Below are positions 18,946 to 29,585 of a DNA stretch of 64,000 nt, piece after piece. Each line of letters opens with the position of its first letter. The stretch's first letter is position 1. Position numbers and translations under genes: made by a program. Location: positions 17,832,173 to 17,896,172 of the forward strand of contig LR990045.1 in NCBI GenBank assembly GCA_905147135.1. Direction: 5' to 3'. The notes under the pieces are model-generated. The model was given only the letters and a program-made list of their open reading frames with translations, did not search any database and had not been told where the DNA came from. Source of the stretch: Blastobasis lacticolella. Taxonomy: Eukaryota > Arthropoda > Insecta > Lepidoptera > Blastobasidae.

Positions 18946-19164
18946 TCAGATTTTTTCAATATGTTTTTATGGCAGAGTTTAGTGCCAAGCAGTTCCTTAT
19001 ATTTGTATCGTCACAGTATAAAAACCCGTATCATTAAGCCCAGCAGTGTTGCTGATAAAGTTGCCTATCTACCTACTCAAGTTCGCCTAGAATACAGTAC
19101 CATCAGGTATTACAGTACCGCAATCTTAATTAACAATGTTTTCTAATTTATTAGTAGTTTTTGT

Positions 19165-19375
19165 TTTCGGCACGGTAAGGAAGCGACAGTGGTCTAGAGG
19201 CAGCGTGCTCACGCTAATTGGATGGGTGACCGTTTCATACTATGAGGCTTGTCGAACTCTAGCACCGCAACAAGCTCGCCACAGGTGTGCCTCCTAATAC
19301 CGTTGGCAAAACGAGGTTGACCAAGGTTTTCCTTGTCGAAGGACCCGCAGACTGGCTGAACAGTTTAAGGCCCCA
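19165..19375 (+). repeat. Interspersed repeat, family D, copy 1
   Basis: Shares with 26375-26600 the blocks 'ggtctag', 'ggtgaccgtttc.tact.tgaggct', 'gaccc.cagactgg.tgaacagttta'. 'gatgggtgaccgttt' resembles the internal control region of 5S rRNA genes, so a 5S-derived SINE is possible but unproven. Confidence 0.45.
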
Positions 19376-19439
19376 TGACGGTATATTTTTTCGGATTTTA
19401 TGACAGATTAGCTTCTAATACTTCATATGGTCGTACGGC

Positions 19440-19590
19440 TAAGTCCCGAGAGGCCGGCGAAGTTGCCCTGTCAAGTTCGCCAGCCGTGGTCCGCAGACGT
19501 CTTCATTTAACCATCTACCCACTGCGCTTACTACCCCAATCATGCTCCAATGACACCATTTATCGTATGCCTAACAAAATATATAATATA
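19440..19590 (+). repeat. Dispersed repeat pair, copy 2
   Basis: See copy at 18815. This copy is the more diverged of the two in its 3' half. Confidence 0.5.
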
Positions 19591-19721
19591 TAAGTACATA
19601 TTAAAAAATTATGTTTTTATTATATTATGTACCGTAGCTGTAATGTAATAAAAATTTGACAGTAAATGTTACAATTAATTTAATATACTTGCGAGAGTTC
19701 AATGGATTATTAAATAACTAG

Positions 19722-19985
19722 TGGACCCGACGTGACATCGTTCGTGAGGCGTCCACTACACTACCCTACCCGTACCCTACATTTTCCTACCCCACCTCCT
19801 ACACTGCCCTATATCTACTCTTCACGTACTCTACACGTTGCTTATAAACCTTTCTCTTGAATCACTCTATCTATTGCCGAAAACCGCATTAAAATTCGCG
19901 GCGTAGTTTAAAAGATCTAAGCGTACATAAATAGATAGGGACAGACGACGGGAAGCGACTTTGATTTATACTATGTATAGATAAG
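19722..19985 (+). repeat. Interspersed repeat, family C2
   Basis: Starts 'gtggacccgacgtgacatcgttcgtg', contains a CCCTACC-rich tract, then 'tataaacctttc', 'gcgtagtttaaaagatctaagcgtac' and ends 'ctatgtatagat'. Close relatives lie at 20905 and 35305. Confidence 0.6.
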
Positions 19986-20149
19986 ACAAAATCGGCGAGT
20001 CGTTTGTTTACCAATTGTGTAAGATTAATTGAAAGATAGTTTAGATTTCTATACGGAACGTGGTGCCTTGCTATATGTAAATGTAAGGGCCTTATTTAGA
20101 AATATCAAAGTTGTTTGCTTTTCTCGGAGTTTCTCTTTGGTATATCAGG

Positions 20150-20400
20150 CCTTAAGATGAGAAATGAAGATATCCGGAGTAAAACCGCAGTATAAAGAAT
20201 ACCCCCCGAACTAAGGTTCAGAGTCGTGAAACTGATGTGGCAATGGATAGACCATATACCTACCTGCAAAACCGATGGTGGGCGAACACCTTGGAGGAAA
20301 GGACGTAGATGCAAGAGCCGTAGAGCCTTTCGGTGTAGAAAGCATGAGGAAGGCGTGGAAGCCTATGTCCCTTCAGTGGCCATTCTACGGATGAAATGAT
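20150..20400 (+). pseudogene. RTE-clade 3'-end relic
   Basis: The translated pieces IRSKTAV, RVVKLMWQWIDHI and 'TDGGRTPWRKGRR' match the order of the C-terminal region of arthropod RTE elements (KLKWQWAGHI.., TDGRW..). Degenerate; no catalytic part is present. Confidence 0.55.
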
Positions 20401-20904
20401 GATTTAGCTGCATGCAGATCTAACTCAGTTTATATGGTGTTTAATTGCTTGACAAAACAAAATTACAATAAAAATTACATAAAAGCGATTGTGCTTTTAT
20501 TTTTAAAATCTGTACTTTATCATCTTTCTGACGATTTATATAAAAACTTTCAACATCCAAGTAGTACCTTGATATGTTATACCTTTAAGGTGCCTATGAC
20601 AAGAACTTTTGGTCTGCGGTATGCGAAACCGTGTTGTTCTAAATGAAATATCCAATTTCCAAGTAAAGACAGACCAAACTGGAGTTCACATCTAAACTAA
20701 AACAAAATTAGCGCAGCGCGCGCGTACATAATCTAATATTCGGGGAAGTAATAGACGCTGCTGCTGGGAGCCACTCCTAGCTTTATTAAAGAGCGAAATT
20801 CAATCATAATATCACCCCGTTTGAAACGCATGCCTCTTGGATTTTGTGCTCTATTGGTGTCTTTGTTGCGAAGGTACTATGATTTTAAGTGATTCTGTAA
20901 TTTA

Positions 20905-21090
20905 TTAGATACTGGTGGACCCGGCGCGACTTCGTTCGTGCTACCCCTACCTACACATTTTTTTCTTGATTATAAACCTTCGCATTGTTAAAGAACGCAT
21001 TGAAATGTGATGCGTTGTTCAAAAGATCCAAGCGAACATAGATACATAGCGATTTACGGCGGGAAGCGACTTTGTTTATGCTATGTATAA
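20905..21090 (+). repeat. Interspersed repeat, family C2
   Basis: 'ggtggacccggcgcgacttcgttcgtg' lead, 'ttcaaaagatccaagcgaacatag', 'ggcgggaagcgactttgtttatgctatg' end. Same layout as at 19722 but shorter in the C-rich tract. Confidence 0.6.
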
Positions 21091-21550
21091 ATTTGAAGTG
21101 AACGGAAAAACTCCACGGCTCGCCCTACCGTTTCATCGGCCACTTATTCAATTAATTACCGTAACAGGAATTCACCGCAGCTTTGTCAGGTTAACTACAT
21201 CACCACTGCGGCCCTAGGGAACTTTGGGAAATGCGGTAATGTCATTTGATCGTTAACAGTCGGCATTACAGTCGGGAGTGAGTCGAATCGATACAGTGGT
21301 GCAAATAAAGAGGGGCGAATGTTTGGAGGCTCGCCAGGGCAGAGGCACTCGACCTCCGCGCCTCCACATCGCTGGCTCCAGCCTGCGTCACTCCAATATT
21401 ATTATTATTACCATATACGTAATTAACCGCTCGATTTTGTCGAGTCTCGCCACCCTGTTGCTACTTTTGAGGCTGTGCTAGAGGAGGTCCTGTCACTCTG
21501 CAGTCGATTGTACGTAAACTGAATGCTATGAAGAAAGGGACTGCTGATCT

Positions 21551-21612
21551 TGGCGTTAATGTCTCGGTTGTGTTCTCGCGCACGAGGGCCCGGGGTCCGC
21601 TTTCACCATGAA
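21551..21612 (-). mobile_element. SINE family A, 3' fragment
   Basis: Matches only the terminal part of the family A body (ggcgttaatgtctcggttgtgttctcgcgc..gagggcccggggtcc), cut off at the 'accatga' block. Confidence 0.65.
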
Positions 21613-21714
21613 GGAATACCACCCGTTAAAATTAAATAAAAACACTTAGGGCATTCTAAAAAAGGAAATGAAATCCCACAAAAACATTTAATGCAAATAT
21701 TAGCCAAGCCTCGC

Positions 21715-21897
21715 TAGCTCAGAAGGGCTGAACCTCTAACCCTTAACGACGAACGCTAAAGCTCCTTTCGGCTTGTCTAAGGTTGGCTGGAAAAGATCCC
21801 GTTGTGGGATAAGTTCGCATTTGCTTTGTAAGTGTTTTCTTTTGAAATGTACTATGTTGTTGCAATAAAGAGTTTACATACATACATACATACGAAC
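21715..21897 (+). mobile_element. LINE 3'-end relic, family L
   Basis: 'ctcctttcggcttgtctaaggttggctggaaaagatc..gggataagttcgcatttg', then 'tgttgcaataaagagttta' and a (CATA)n tail. The AATAAA signal and simple-repeat tail mark a LINE 3' terminus. Confidence 0.7.
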
Positions 21898-22700
21898 GTT
21901 GCTGGCACCGACTCCAAAAATTAGAACATTTAACGTAGTCCTATGATCAAATCTTATTTTTTACTTTTTTGTGTTTTAATGTCGGTTTTTTTTTCAAGTT
22001 ATGTAAGGGGCGGTATTCAAAGTTTAGATTTTTTATAATACGTAAAAATATAGTCATAACCATAGAGAAAAAAAATTATCTACAGAAGCAGAGAGCACAT
22101 ACCGAGTTTCAATTCGAGACAAAATGTCACACATGTCTATAACACACACACTAAGGCAAATGCAGGGACGAAACAAGGCAACCCATCTGCAGATAAGTTA
22201 TTTTTACAACGAATTTCTATTCCTTAATGAACACAAACAAATCTGACTTGTATATTTATATTGTCATTATAATAAAAGTGCAATGAAAGTGCCGACCTGC
22301 GGGGCTATTGGCTAACTCAGTTGACAACTGTATGATTCTACACCACGACACTAGATAATTCTACACCACGTCATTTACGTTGAAAACTGGCAATAGCGTC
22401 TACCAAATTAGAGTAGTGTCAGATTTTTTATGTCAAATTCAGTTGTCCACTGAGATAGCCGATAGGCCCTCTGATAGTTATCACCGTCGTCGTCAGCCTA
22501 GCTACGTCTAAGCTCCTAGGGTGCGCGCAGTTCAGATCGCTGTAAAAGTGTCAACTAAGATACCCGCGGGAACATAACTCGGGATAACGCGGGAGATAAT
22601 ATTATGTTAATCAGTGATAACGAAGAATTTTTTGAATTGGTCCAGTAGTTATTGAGTTTATTCATTACAAACAAAAATACAAGTCATTTCTGTTAATCAT
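21898..22700. other. No gene recognised
   Basis: AT-rich; no credible coding or repeat signal noticed. Confidence 0.4.
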
Positions 22701-22704
22701 CACT

Positions 22705-22825
22705 GCCCGTAACAGTACACAGGACAGGACAGGACTTAGAGCCTCTCTCACGAAAGGGGAGATAATTGCCATAATCTTCACGCTTGGCAGGTAGGTAGGA
22801 GATCGCAGTGTTCTAAATATAACAT
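22705..22825 (+). repeat. Interspersed repeat, family E
   Basis: Blocks 'cgtaacagt.cacaggac', 'aggacttagagcctctc.cacga.aggggag', 'aattgccataatcttcacgcttggcagg', 'ggagatcgcagtgtt'. The same blocks occur at 29325, 38985, 55830 and 63868. They probably derive from a LINE 3' end common in Lepidoptera. Confidence 0.6.
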
Positions 22826-24460
22826 ATGGGGTGTAGCGGGGTCCCTCACCAGCCGTCTTCCCATGAAGTGTGAGGATAATTGGGTTACGGGTTTCCCGTA
22901 TTTTCTCACCAGTAGCTCCAAGTAGTTGTTACACACGCAGCGGCCGTACCCCGGTACACCACGTCGGCTTATGGGCTAAACCTGGTCGAGAGTTGGTTTG
23001 AAGCTTCGGCAAAAAAGCGGAACTGCGAACATCTCTCGCATTGAGTGGAAAGTCTGTCTTGGCGTGGAAGCCAACTCATCGCAGATATGGAAAGGAGTTT
23101 TGGCAGACACGGCAAGGCAGCAAGGCCATGTGGAGGGCCTAAAGCGGCAGTAGAGATCTTTAAAAACTGTCGGCCAGACACTGAATGTAACTTCACCTCT
23201 GATCGTAACGGTCCACCAGCCCGGCCCTGATACCTACCAGTCCTACTACCGTCTCCTCGATCTCTCGATCCTACATATCCGTGAATCGGCAGTGCTAGCA
23301 AAAAGGAGGGTTATGATTTTTACCGGTATGAATCTACATCTGTTCCCTCCAAACTTCTAAACTGAGAAGGTATTTATCATTGGAAACGCCTTCATTATTC
23401 ACAGGTTAGCCTATGTGACCTCGCAATAAATTGAATATGCCCGGTAAAGGGCATAGTCATGAACAAAAAATGAAAGGAATAATAAACATATCAAACATAA
23501 AACCCTTGTTGTAATGATCTCAAATATATATTTTTGTTATATTCTTCACATCATTATGTTTAAAAGAAAATAGACGAACATTGGCAAATACAGGGGGTAT
23601 CTCCCTTTATTACTCTACTTTTTACGAACCAACTAAGTCAAAAAAATAAAAATAAAAATTACAGAAATTAACTGAAAAATTACCGTTCGGTTAATGGACC
23701 TACCCATACTTATAGCTATAGGTACTATCATAAAAATAACATCTAACTTATGAATTGTTATTTCATTCCAAACAGCCTATAAAAAATCACATTCGCTTAG
23801 AAATAAATAATCAAGTTTTATCGCGCGGTACTCATCAAGTCCATTGCAAAATGCCCAAACACGATGGAGTTATCTTTAGAGATTTGTGTTTAGTCTGTTA
23901 TGTCTGTGGGTCATAACATTATCTGCTTTACAAGCCTTATGAATGGACGGAGAATTTATTCTAGTTTTAACATGTATAAGTTACAGAGTAAATTTTTGTG
24001 GAAAATAGGCAAGGAACAATAGGTTGTTGTAGGCCCCGTCATGGGGCTGGTTGTTTCATCTTTGAGGTAAATTGTTCCGATAACAATTATTTTCGTCTAA
24101 TGAAGCCGAGGTATATTTATATTTATAAATCAAACATAAAAGTGATAGAATTAAAGCCCATATGTTTATTAATAAAAGTAAAGGACATAGGTAACGAAAT
24201 AACGTCAAATGCAAATCTATACATCGTGTTATGCCCTCCTGACCACCTTGGATAAGGACATTAGCTGCCTAGTTCAGTGTTGAACCAAAGTTAGCAATTT
24301 TCTTTATTATTTTTTAATTTCTATCAATATTATATATACTACTACTAAAATTAAACTTTGTTCCCGGTAGAACGTTGGACCCCAAAGTTCATTTCTTTAT
24401 TCTAATATCAAATTCTATTAAAATTGGTTATAAAGGGCCATTATTGATGTATAAAATAAG
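22826..24460. other. No gene recognised
   Basis: A 110-codon - strand frame at 22969-23301 has no recognised domain. The rest is AT-rich and featureless to my reading. Confidence 0.4.
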
Positions 24461-24803
24461 GAGCACCGGTGGCCTAGTGGTTACGAGGTCCGACTCGTAA
24501 GCGAGAGGTCCTGGGTTCGAATCCCACTACGGCCATGTACTAATGATTATTTTCTAAGTTATGTACATCTAACCGGTGCTCTTACGGTGAGGGAAAACAT
24601 CGTGATGAAACCTGCACATTCAGGGGACTGAATGTGTAACCATGATCCAATTTGGTCAGGTTCCCCTGGTAGCAGGGTCACGGAGGTCAGATGGCAGTCG
24701 CTCCACTGTAGTTACCTGTTCTGCCAAATTCTGGATCATGGTTAAGGTGAACCCCAGGCCCTCGTGCGCGAGAGCACTACCAGGAATTAACGCCAAGATG
24801 ATG
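24461..24803 (+). mobile_element. SINE family A, fullest copy
   Basis: tRNA-like head with 'ccggtggcctagtggttacgaggtcc' and B-box 'gggttcgaatccc'. The body runs 'gtgagggaaaacatcgtgatgaaacctgcacattcag', 'ctggtagcagggtcacggaggtcagatgg', 'gctccactgtagttacctg', 'ctggatcatggttaaggtgaaccccaggccc' and ends 'ggaattaacgccaagatgatg'. It is the best reference copy of the family in the window. Confidence 0.85.
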
Positions 24804-25239
24804 TTTGAAATATTCTCAACCTTCCAACTGATAAAAGCAAGTAACAAAAAGGAGGTCCGAATTACCCAGCCTATTCGAGAGATGTCGCCAAAAAAAAAGA
24901 AGTTGTATAAAATGAAAAATCATTTCCAATGTCATATCGCTCAACGTTATTGGTCATATAGGCTGGGATCCATACATTTCTGTCGGTCCTTCTTTCCACA
25001 ATATTAATTCAAATAGACCTAAATGTTTATTGAAGAAAACATACACAAACGTAACATTAATTACCCCCAAGTGATTACAAGTCACCGTTGGCATTACATG
25101 GCGTTATTAAAATAGCTATCACAGCACTGGTATGACGTTTTGCGATAGGCTTCTATTACTATATTTTCTTTTCGATAAGCTATATGCATCGGACTTTACC
25201 CCCGGCCCTTTAAACCCCGCCTCCCTTACATTAATTAAA

Positions 25240-25378
25240 CACTACCGAAGGGAAAACATCGTGATGAAACCTGCACATTCAGGCGACTGAATGTGATTCA
25301 ATCTGGTCAGGTGCCCCTGTTAAAAGGGTCATGAAGGTCAGATGTCAGTAACTCTACTATAATAACCTGATACCTACC
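25240..25378 (+). mobile_element. SINE family A, headless fragment
   Basis: Starts at 'aagggaaaacatcgtgatgaaacctgcacattcaggcgactg' and runs through 'aggtcagatgtcagtaactctactataataacctga'. The tRNA-like head and terminal block are absent. Confidence 0.75.
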
Positions 25379-25824
25379 TGTATATAGTGATGAACTACTG
25401 AAGTAAAAAGCACGGAACTGAGCATTCGGGTCGTTTTATTCCCAGTCTACCCTCTGGATGGGTTCCCAGTAGGTACGACCGGAAATAAAAGGCTCCGAGA
25501 AGTCGCAACAGAACCAAGATTGTGATATTATCACTATCTTGCTATTGTGGGTAGGAATTACTGAAGACATGGCTACAGCCTTGAAATAAACGTCATTGAA
25601 TGTTGTTCTATTTATCATCAGATTTCATAAAGCTAAGACTATGATTGAATTACGGTTTAAAACTGAAGACTAGCCTAGAGGGAAAATTGAACCAAAATCA
25701 AATTGTTTACAATAAATTGTTAAATAAATACATATAATAATAATAATAAAGGCTCTGCAATAATTGTATAAATATTGTAAGAACCTATGATCACTCATCA
25801 TCATACTATTCATATACTTTGTGT

Positions 25825-25914
25825 CAGTCTTAAGACGCACACTGCTGGACTTAGACTTCCCCTTGAGCCGGTCATGTGCCATCCACATCCAGCTGCTCCC
25901 TGCGACTTTATATT
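25825..25914 (-). pseudogene. RTE-clade 3'-terminal relic
   Basis: The - strand encodes a SSWMWMAHDRL-like stretch and the hallmark 'gtccagcagtgtgcgtct', matching the complete RTE ends at 60877-60985. Confidence 0.6.
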
Positions 25915-26066
25915 TTTTTTTCGTCGACAAACAGGCAAGCGGTTAACCTGATCGAAACTGGACCACCGCCTTATGGACATCAGCAACACCATGAGTTACC
26001 AATACGTTCCCCGCCTCTGAAGAGACCTCTAATATACCTCTTGAACGATTCTATTCAATCCAAGTA
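25915..26066 (-). mobile_element. Jockey-like retrotransposon, 3' fragment
   Basis: On the - strand it matches the last 150 bp of the element at 41908-45555 ('aagaggtatattagaggtctcttcagaggcgggg', 'gttgctgatgtccata..ggcggtgg', 'cgcttgcctgtttgtc') and ends in a short poly(A). A severely 5'-truncated copy. Confidence 0.8.
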
Positions 26067-26374
26067 ATAATAATTTTCAAACTGCTTCACGAAGTACCCA
26101 ATATCATGCATTTTATCGTGAATCTCCTACGTAAGACGAGTGACGAGCAAAACCCCATAATCGCTTGCATATTGCCACCATTGGCCGCTGCAACCACAGT
26201 GCACTCCACAGCGCGTGCGCGTATAGCATAATGATGGTTCCAGTCGGCTGCAGCGGCCCCAGATTTTATTCGTTTCGAGAGAAATTGTCATTGTAGAGGA
26301 ACGGTTATGGAGGCCACAGTTGCGCTGCTGTCTCAGTGCGTGAGCTTGAACCAATAATGGTTTTTATGGTTATG
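26067..26374. other. No gene recognised
   Basis: A 75-codon - strand frame with unusual Cys/Arg/Trp content is not recognised. Moderately GC-rich at 26190-26330. Confidence 0.4.
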
Positions 26375-26605
26375 TTTTGAATGGCACTGGTCTAGTGACA
26401 TGGTGCTTTCGAGACCGACAAGTGGTTAAGAAATGTTCGCAATGACCGGGAACTAGATAGGTGACCGTTTCGTACTTTGAGGCTAGTCCAAATTCAGTAC
26501 CACAAGGAGATTGCCACTCGTTAGGTTGGAGGAGAGAGATTGATGTAGGTCTTCCGCTAGGGACCCGAAGACTGGTGGAACAGTTTAGGTTAGGTTAGGT
26601 TAGGG
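26375..26605 (+). repeat. Family D, copy 2, with TTAGG-like tail
   Basis: Shares the block order of 19165-19375 and ends in ttaggttaggttaggttaggg (26586-26606), four telomere-like units directly after 'gtggaacagt'. Confidence 0.5.
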
Positions 26606-28740
26606 TCCCTTGGTGGTGTTTTACAAGCTTTTATTTAGTTCCTCATATCCCTCCTAATCTACAATGGTAAACCCATCGAGTTTGGACTTATTTGATAAGT
26701 CTTGACAAATGCGCTGACTGAAAAAAATATTTTTCAATTGAACTTTTTTAAGTAATGGGATAATGCTATTGTATACCTTGACGGCGTTAGCCATAAAAGG
26801 GGTGGCCAAATACTCGTATATTCACAGAAGCATACGATACGATACAATATAGGTATCCTATAAACGACAGTCGATATTGTTCATTTATTTTAATTATAAA
26901 ATAATAAGTTAAACTATAAATAAAAATACATCAACGCATTTTCTAGTAAAAAGCACGTTGATGTCTTTTATATAGCAGAAAAACTAATACGCGTGTCACT
27001 TTTCTATGACATTAAGTATTTCGTGGGTGTAAGATGACCTCATATTATGAAGTAATTTTAGCTCCACTGACACAAAATAATCTTAGTACTAATGTTTACA
27101 AGTCTATAGGTGGTAATAGGAGCCCAAAAACCTAAACGTAGCCGCGTATTGAACTCGCTGTCAATGCGACGCGCTGCGCACCGAACGAGTGAATTTTCTC
27201 ATGTTAAGAAGAGCATTGGAGGCCCGCCAGATGGCACTCGCGAGGAGCACCCTCCACCGCCTCCGACTGACGCTAATTGCTACCAACTCTTCCGTAATTA
27301 TCTCAATTATGCCGAATTATTAATTACGTGCAATTGAAACATTCCAAATGTTTCACTTTTTCATGAAATGTCGTCGGCGCGCCGCGAAACTTTGCCCCGG
27401 GCACCCGCGGCGGATTAATATTAACGTTAAATTGAAACGGGGATAAATCTGCGGAATCCATTATTAAATATCGGCTTGAACTAAGCTTTGGAAATGCCTT
27501 TTTAGGCATGTTTTCCAGCTTCAACCGAGTACTTTAACTACTTATTTACGAACCACTGAAATTGCTTTTATACAACCAATCAAATTAAATGGCCGACATA
27601 AACCTCCAGGCGAACGAATAGACTCGCTCAATACGAGAGTGCGTGCAACTAATGTTATGTGTATTGTATGTATCTGGGAAACGGGCGCGATTAATGTTGC
27701 AGTGTCGGGATATAGGAATATCGAGCCGAGAGCTGTACTTAATTGTTGAGACGGTCGTACGCCTCTTGGCCCATTTCGGTGCCGTTGCATTATTTGGCAT
27801 GCCATATCAAGCCGGGTCCTAGGGCCGCTGGAGCGCCGCCAACCCACCGTGTCTGCACGCAGTAACATTTGCACCAGCCCGCCTCCGCGTAATCTTTGCA
27901 AATCCACCCCAGCTCCTGCAATAGATAGAAATCGCAGAAATGGCGTGCACTTGTGTTCGACGGCGCAATCCTGTTGATACGCGGCGGCATTTTAAAACGT
28001 ACTGCGAGTCGCTTACAAGCTTTTTACAATACAGCTTTATACGAATGGTAGGAAAGTGTCTTTAGATTTATTGTAGGTGTGCCGTGGGTTGTATTTTTTA
28101 TTTTATGTTTACGATGTATGCAAACATCACGAAATTCAAGGCGCCATCTTGCCCCCCGTGCAATAGATAAAAAATGCTAAATAGCGTTTGCCAATTGAAG
28201 GGTTATAAAGTCCTAAGCTTTGTTCTCGTAAATCAAACCTAAACATCACTTGCTTAATCTCACATTATTAATACTCAACTTAAATATGTTTTATACTATT
28301 CAAAAATAAATACGAGGAAAATAATTACAAACATTTTATATTAAAGATACAAGGTAAACCAAACATTTCCCTTTTGGCTCTTAACGGCAATGATAAGAAA
28401 TTAATAAGTCAATATACCTAAACTGTACAGTCTTTAAACATTCTACTTTAAACATTCTTTTACATTTTTATACCACTGCAATCATAAATTCAACTGGATT
28501 TATACGGAAAACGTACGTAGAGGAAATATGAATAGTCTCATATATTTCAACTGTATTCGCATAAAGGAAAGAGTAACTGTTTTGAAATAATCTTATTATG
28601 TAGTCGAATATAGTTTTCGACGTTGCTAAATAATATACCTACTAGTGTATAAAGTGTTCTAATCTATAAGTAATTAATAAAAATTATTTCTTACTCTACA
28701 AACATTTCAGCTAATAATGTGCAGCCAAAATTCGCTCGGG
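26606..28740. other. No gene recognised; GC-rich segments
   Basis: Segments 27120-27290, 27365-27450 and 27760-27990 are GC/CpG-rich in an AT-rich setting. At 27300-27480 there are several homeodomain-type TAATTA/ATTAAT sites around cgtcggcgcgccgcg. This has the look of a regulatory block, but there is no direct evidence. No coding similarity was found. Confidence 0.3.
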
Positions 28741-28744
28741 GTTA

Positions 28745-28960
28745 GAAAATATATATTAAATAAATAAATAAATCATTTATTATCAACTGGACGCCACAAC
28801 ACAACATTTATACAAAGAATTACATACATATTTCGACACACAATCATACAACAAAAAAACAAAAATAAAATTACATAATTCTTAAACTAAACAACTTGGC
28901 ATTGCCGCCGCATATTCCTAACACTAACGAACGGCCAAGCTATACTTTATAACCAAAACC
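28745..28960 (-). mobile_element. Probable LINE 3'-end relic
   Basis: A (TAAA)n tail on the - strand (ttaaataaataaataaatca at 28757-28780) is followed by AT-rich sequence and a GC-richer body 'cttggcattgccgccgcatattcc'. Similar layout to family L, with weak sequence identity. Confidence 0.35.
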
Positions 28961-29324
28961 CTACGGTCAGTAGAGATAAGCTTTGTCGAGTTAGAAGCTT
29001 GATTCTTCATGAAATCTGATAACTTTTCATCAGTGAAACGGATAAGAGTTTACGAGGCTCGGTCAAACAATTTTACATGAAATGTTTTTGGTGGGATTTC
29101 ATAACTTTTTGTAGTGGGTATGAGATGGATATACTTCTTTCTAACCAGCATATCAAATTTCATCTTTCTAGCACTTCGGGATGTGCTATTATTCTTTTTA
29201 TACAGATCTGCGCAATCGTTATGGAGTTTGGAGGTTCTTACCTGCATACCAGATGGATATCAAACTTCAGCTTTTTAACACTTCGGGAAATGTTCTTTAG
29301 ATATAATTTTTATACAGAGTTAAA
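28961..29324. other. No gene recognised
   Basis: Contains the internal near-repeat 'catttcaaatttcat..ctttctagcacttcggg..tgt' (29150-29190 and 29260-29295), roughly 110 bp apart, of unknown meaning. Confidence 0.35.
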
Positions 29325-29585
29325 TCACATCACAGCCCATAACAGTCCACTGCAGGACTTAGGGCCTCTCCCACGAGAGGGGAGGTTATTGCCAAAATCT
29401 CCTCGCTTAACAGGCAGGTTGGAGATCGCAGTGTTATAAATATGACAGTAGAAAACGCTGCTGACCATTTTCCAGCCTACGAAGACTGTTAGATCTTTTG
29501 CTTCAAAAACATTAGTCGCCTTGTACGACACCCATGAGTGTAAGGGGTTGGTGCTATTCTACTCTGCCGGACACCACACGGCCAC
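29325..29585 (+). repeat. Family E repeat, long copy
   Basis: 'catcacagcccataacagtccactgcaggacttagggcctctc', 'gaggttattgccaaaatctcc', 'ggagatcgcagtg', then 'cgctgctgaccattttcc', 'gcctacgaagactgttagatc' and 'ttagtcgccttgtacgacacccatg'. The longest copy of this family in the window. Confidence 0.65.

Noticed and set aside
24461..24540. tRNA gene
   Set aside because: A and B boxes are present but the acceptor stem does not pair, there are multiple copies, and each continues into a shared SINE body. The same applies at 3540, 32683, 41506 and 57847.
26586..26606. Chromosome end or telomere
   Set aside because: Only four TTAGG units, flanked on both sides by ordinary repeats.
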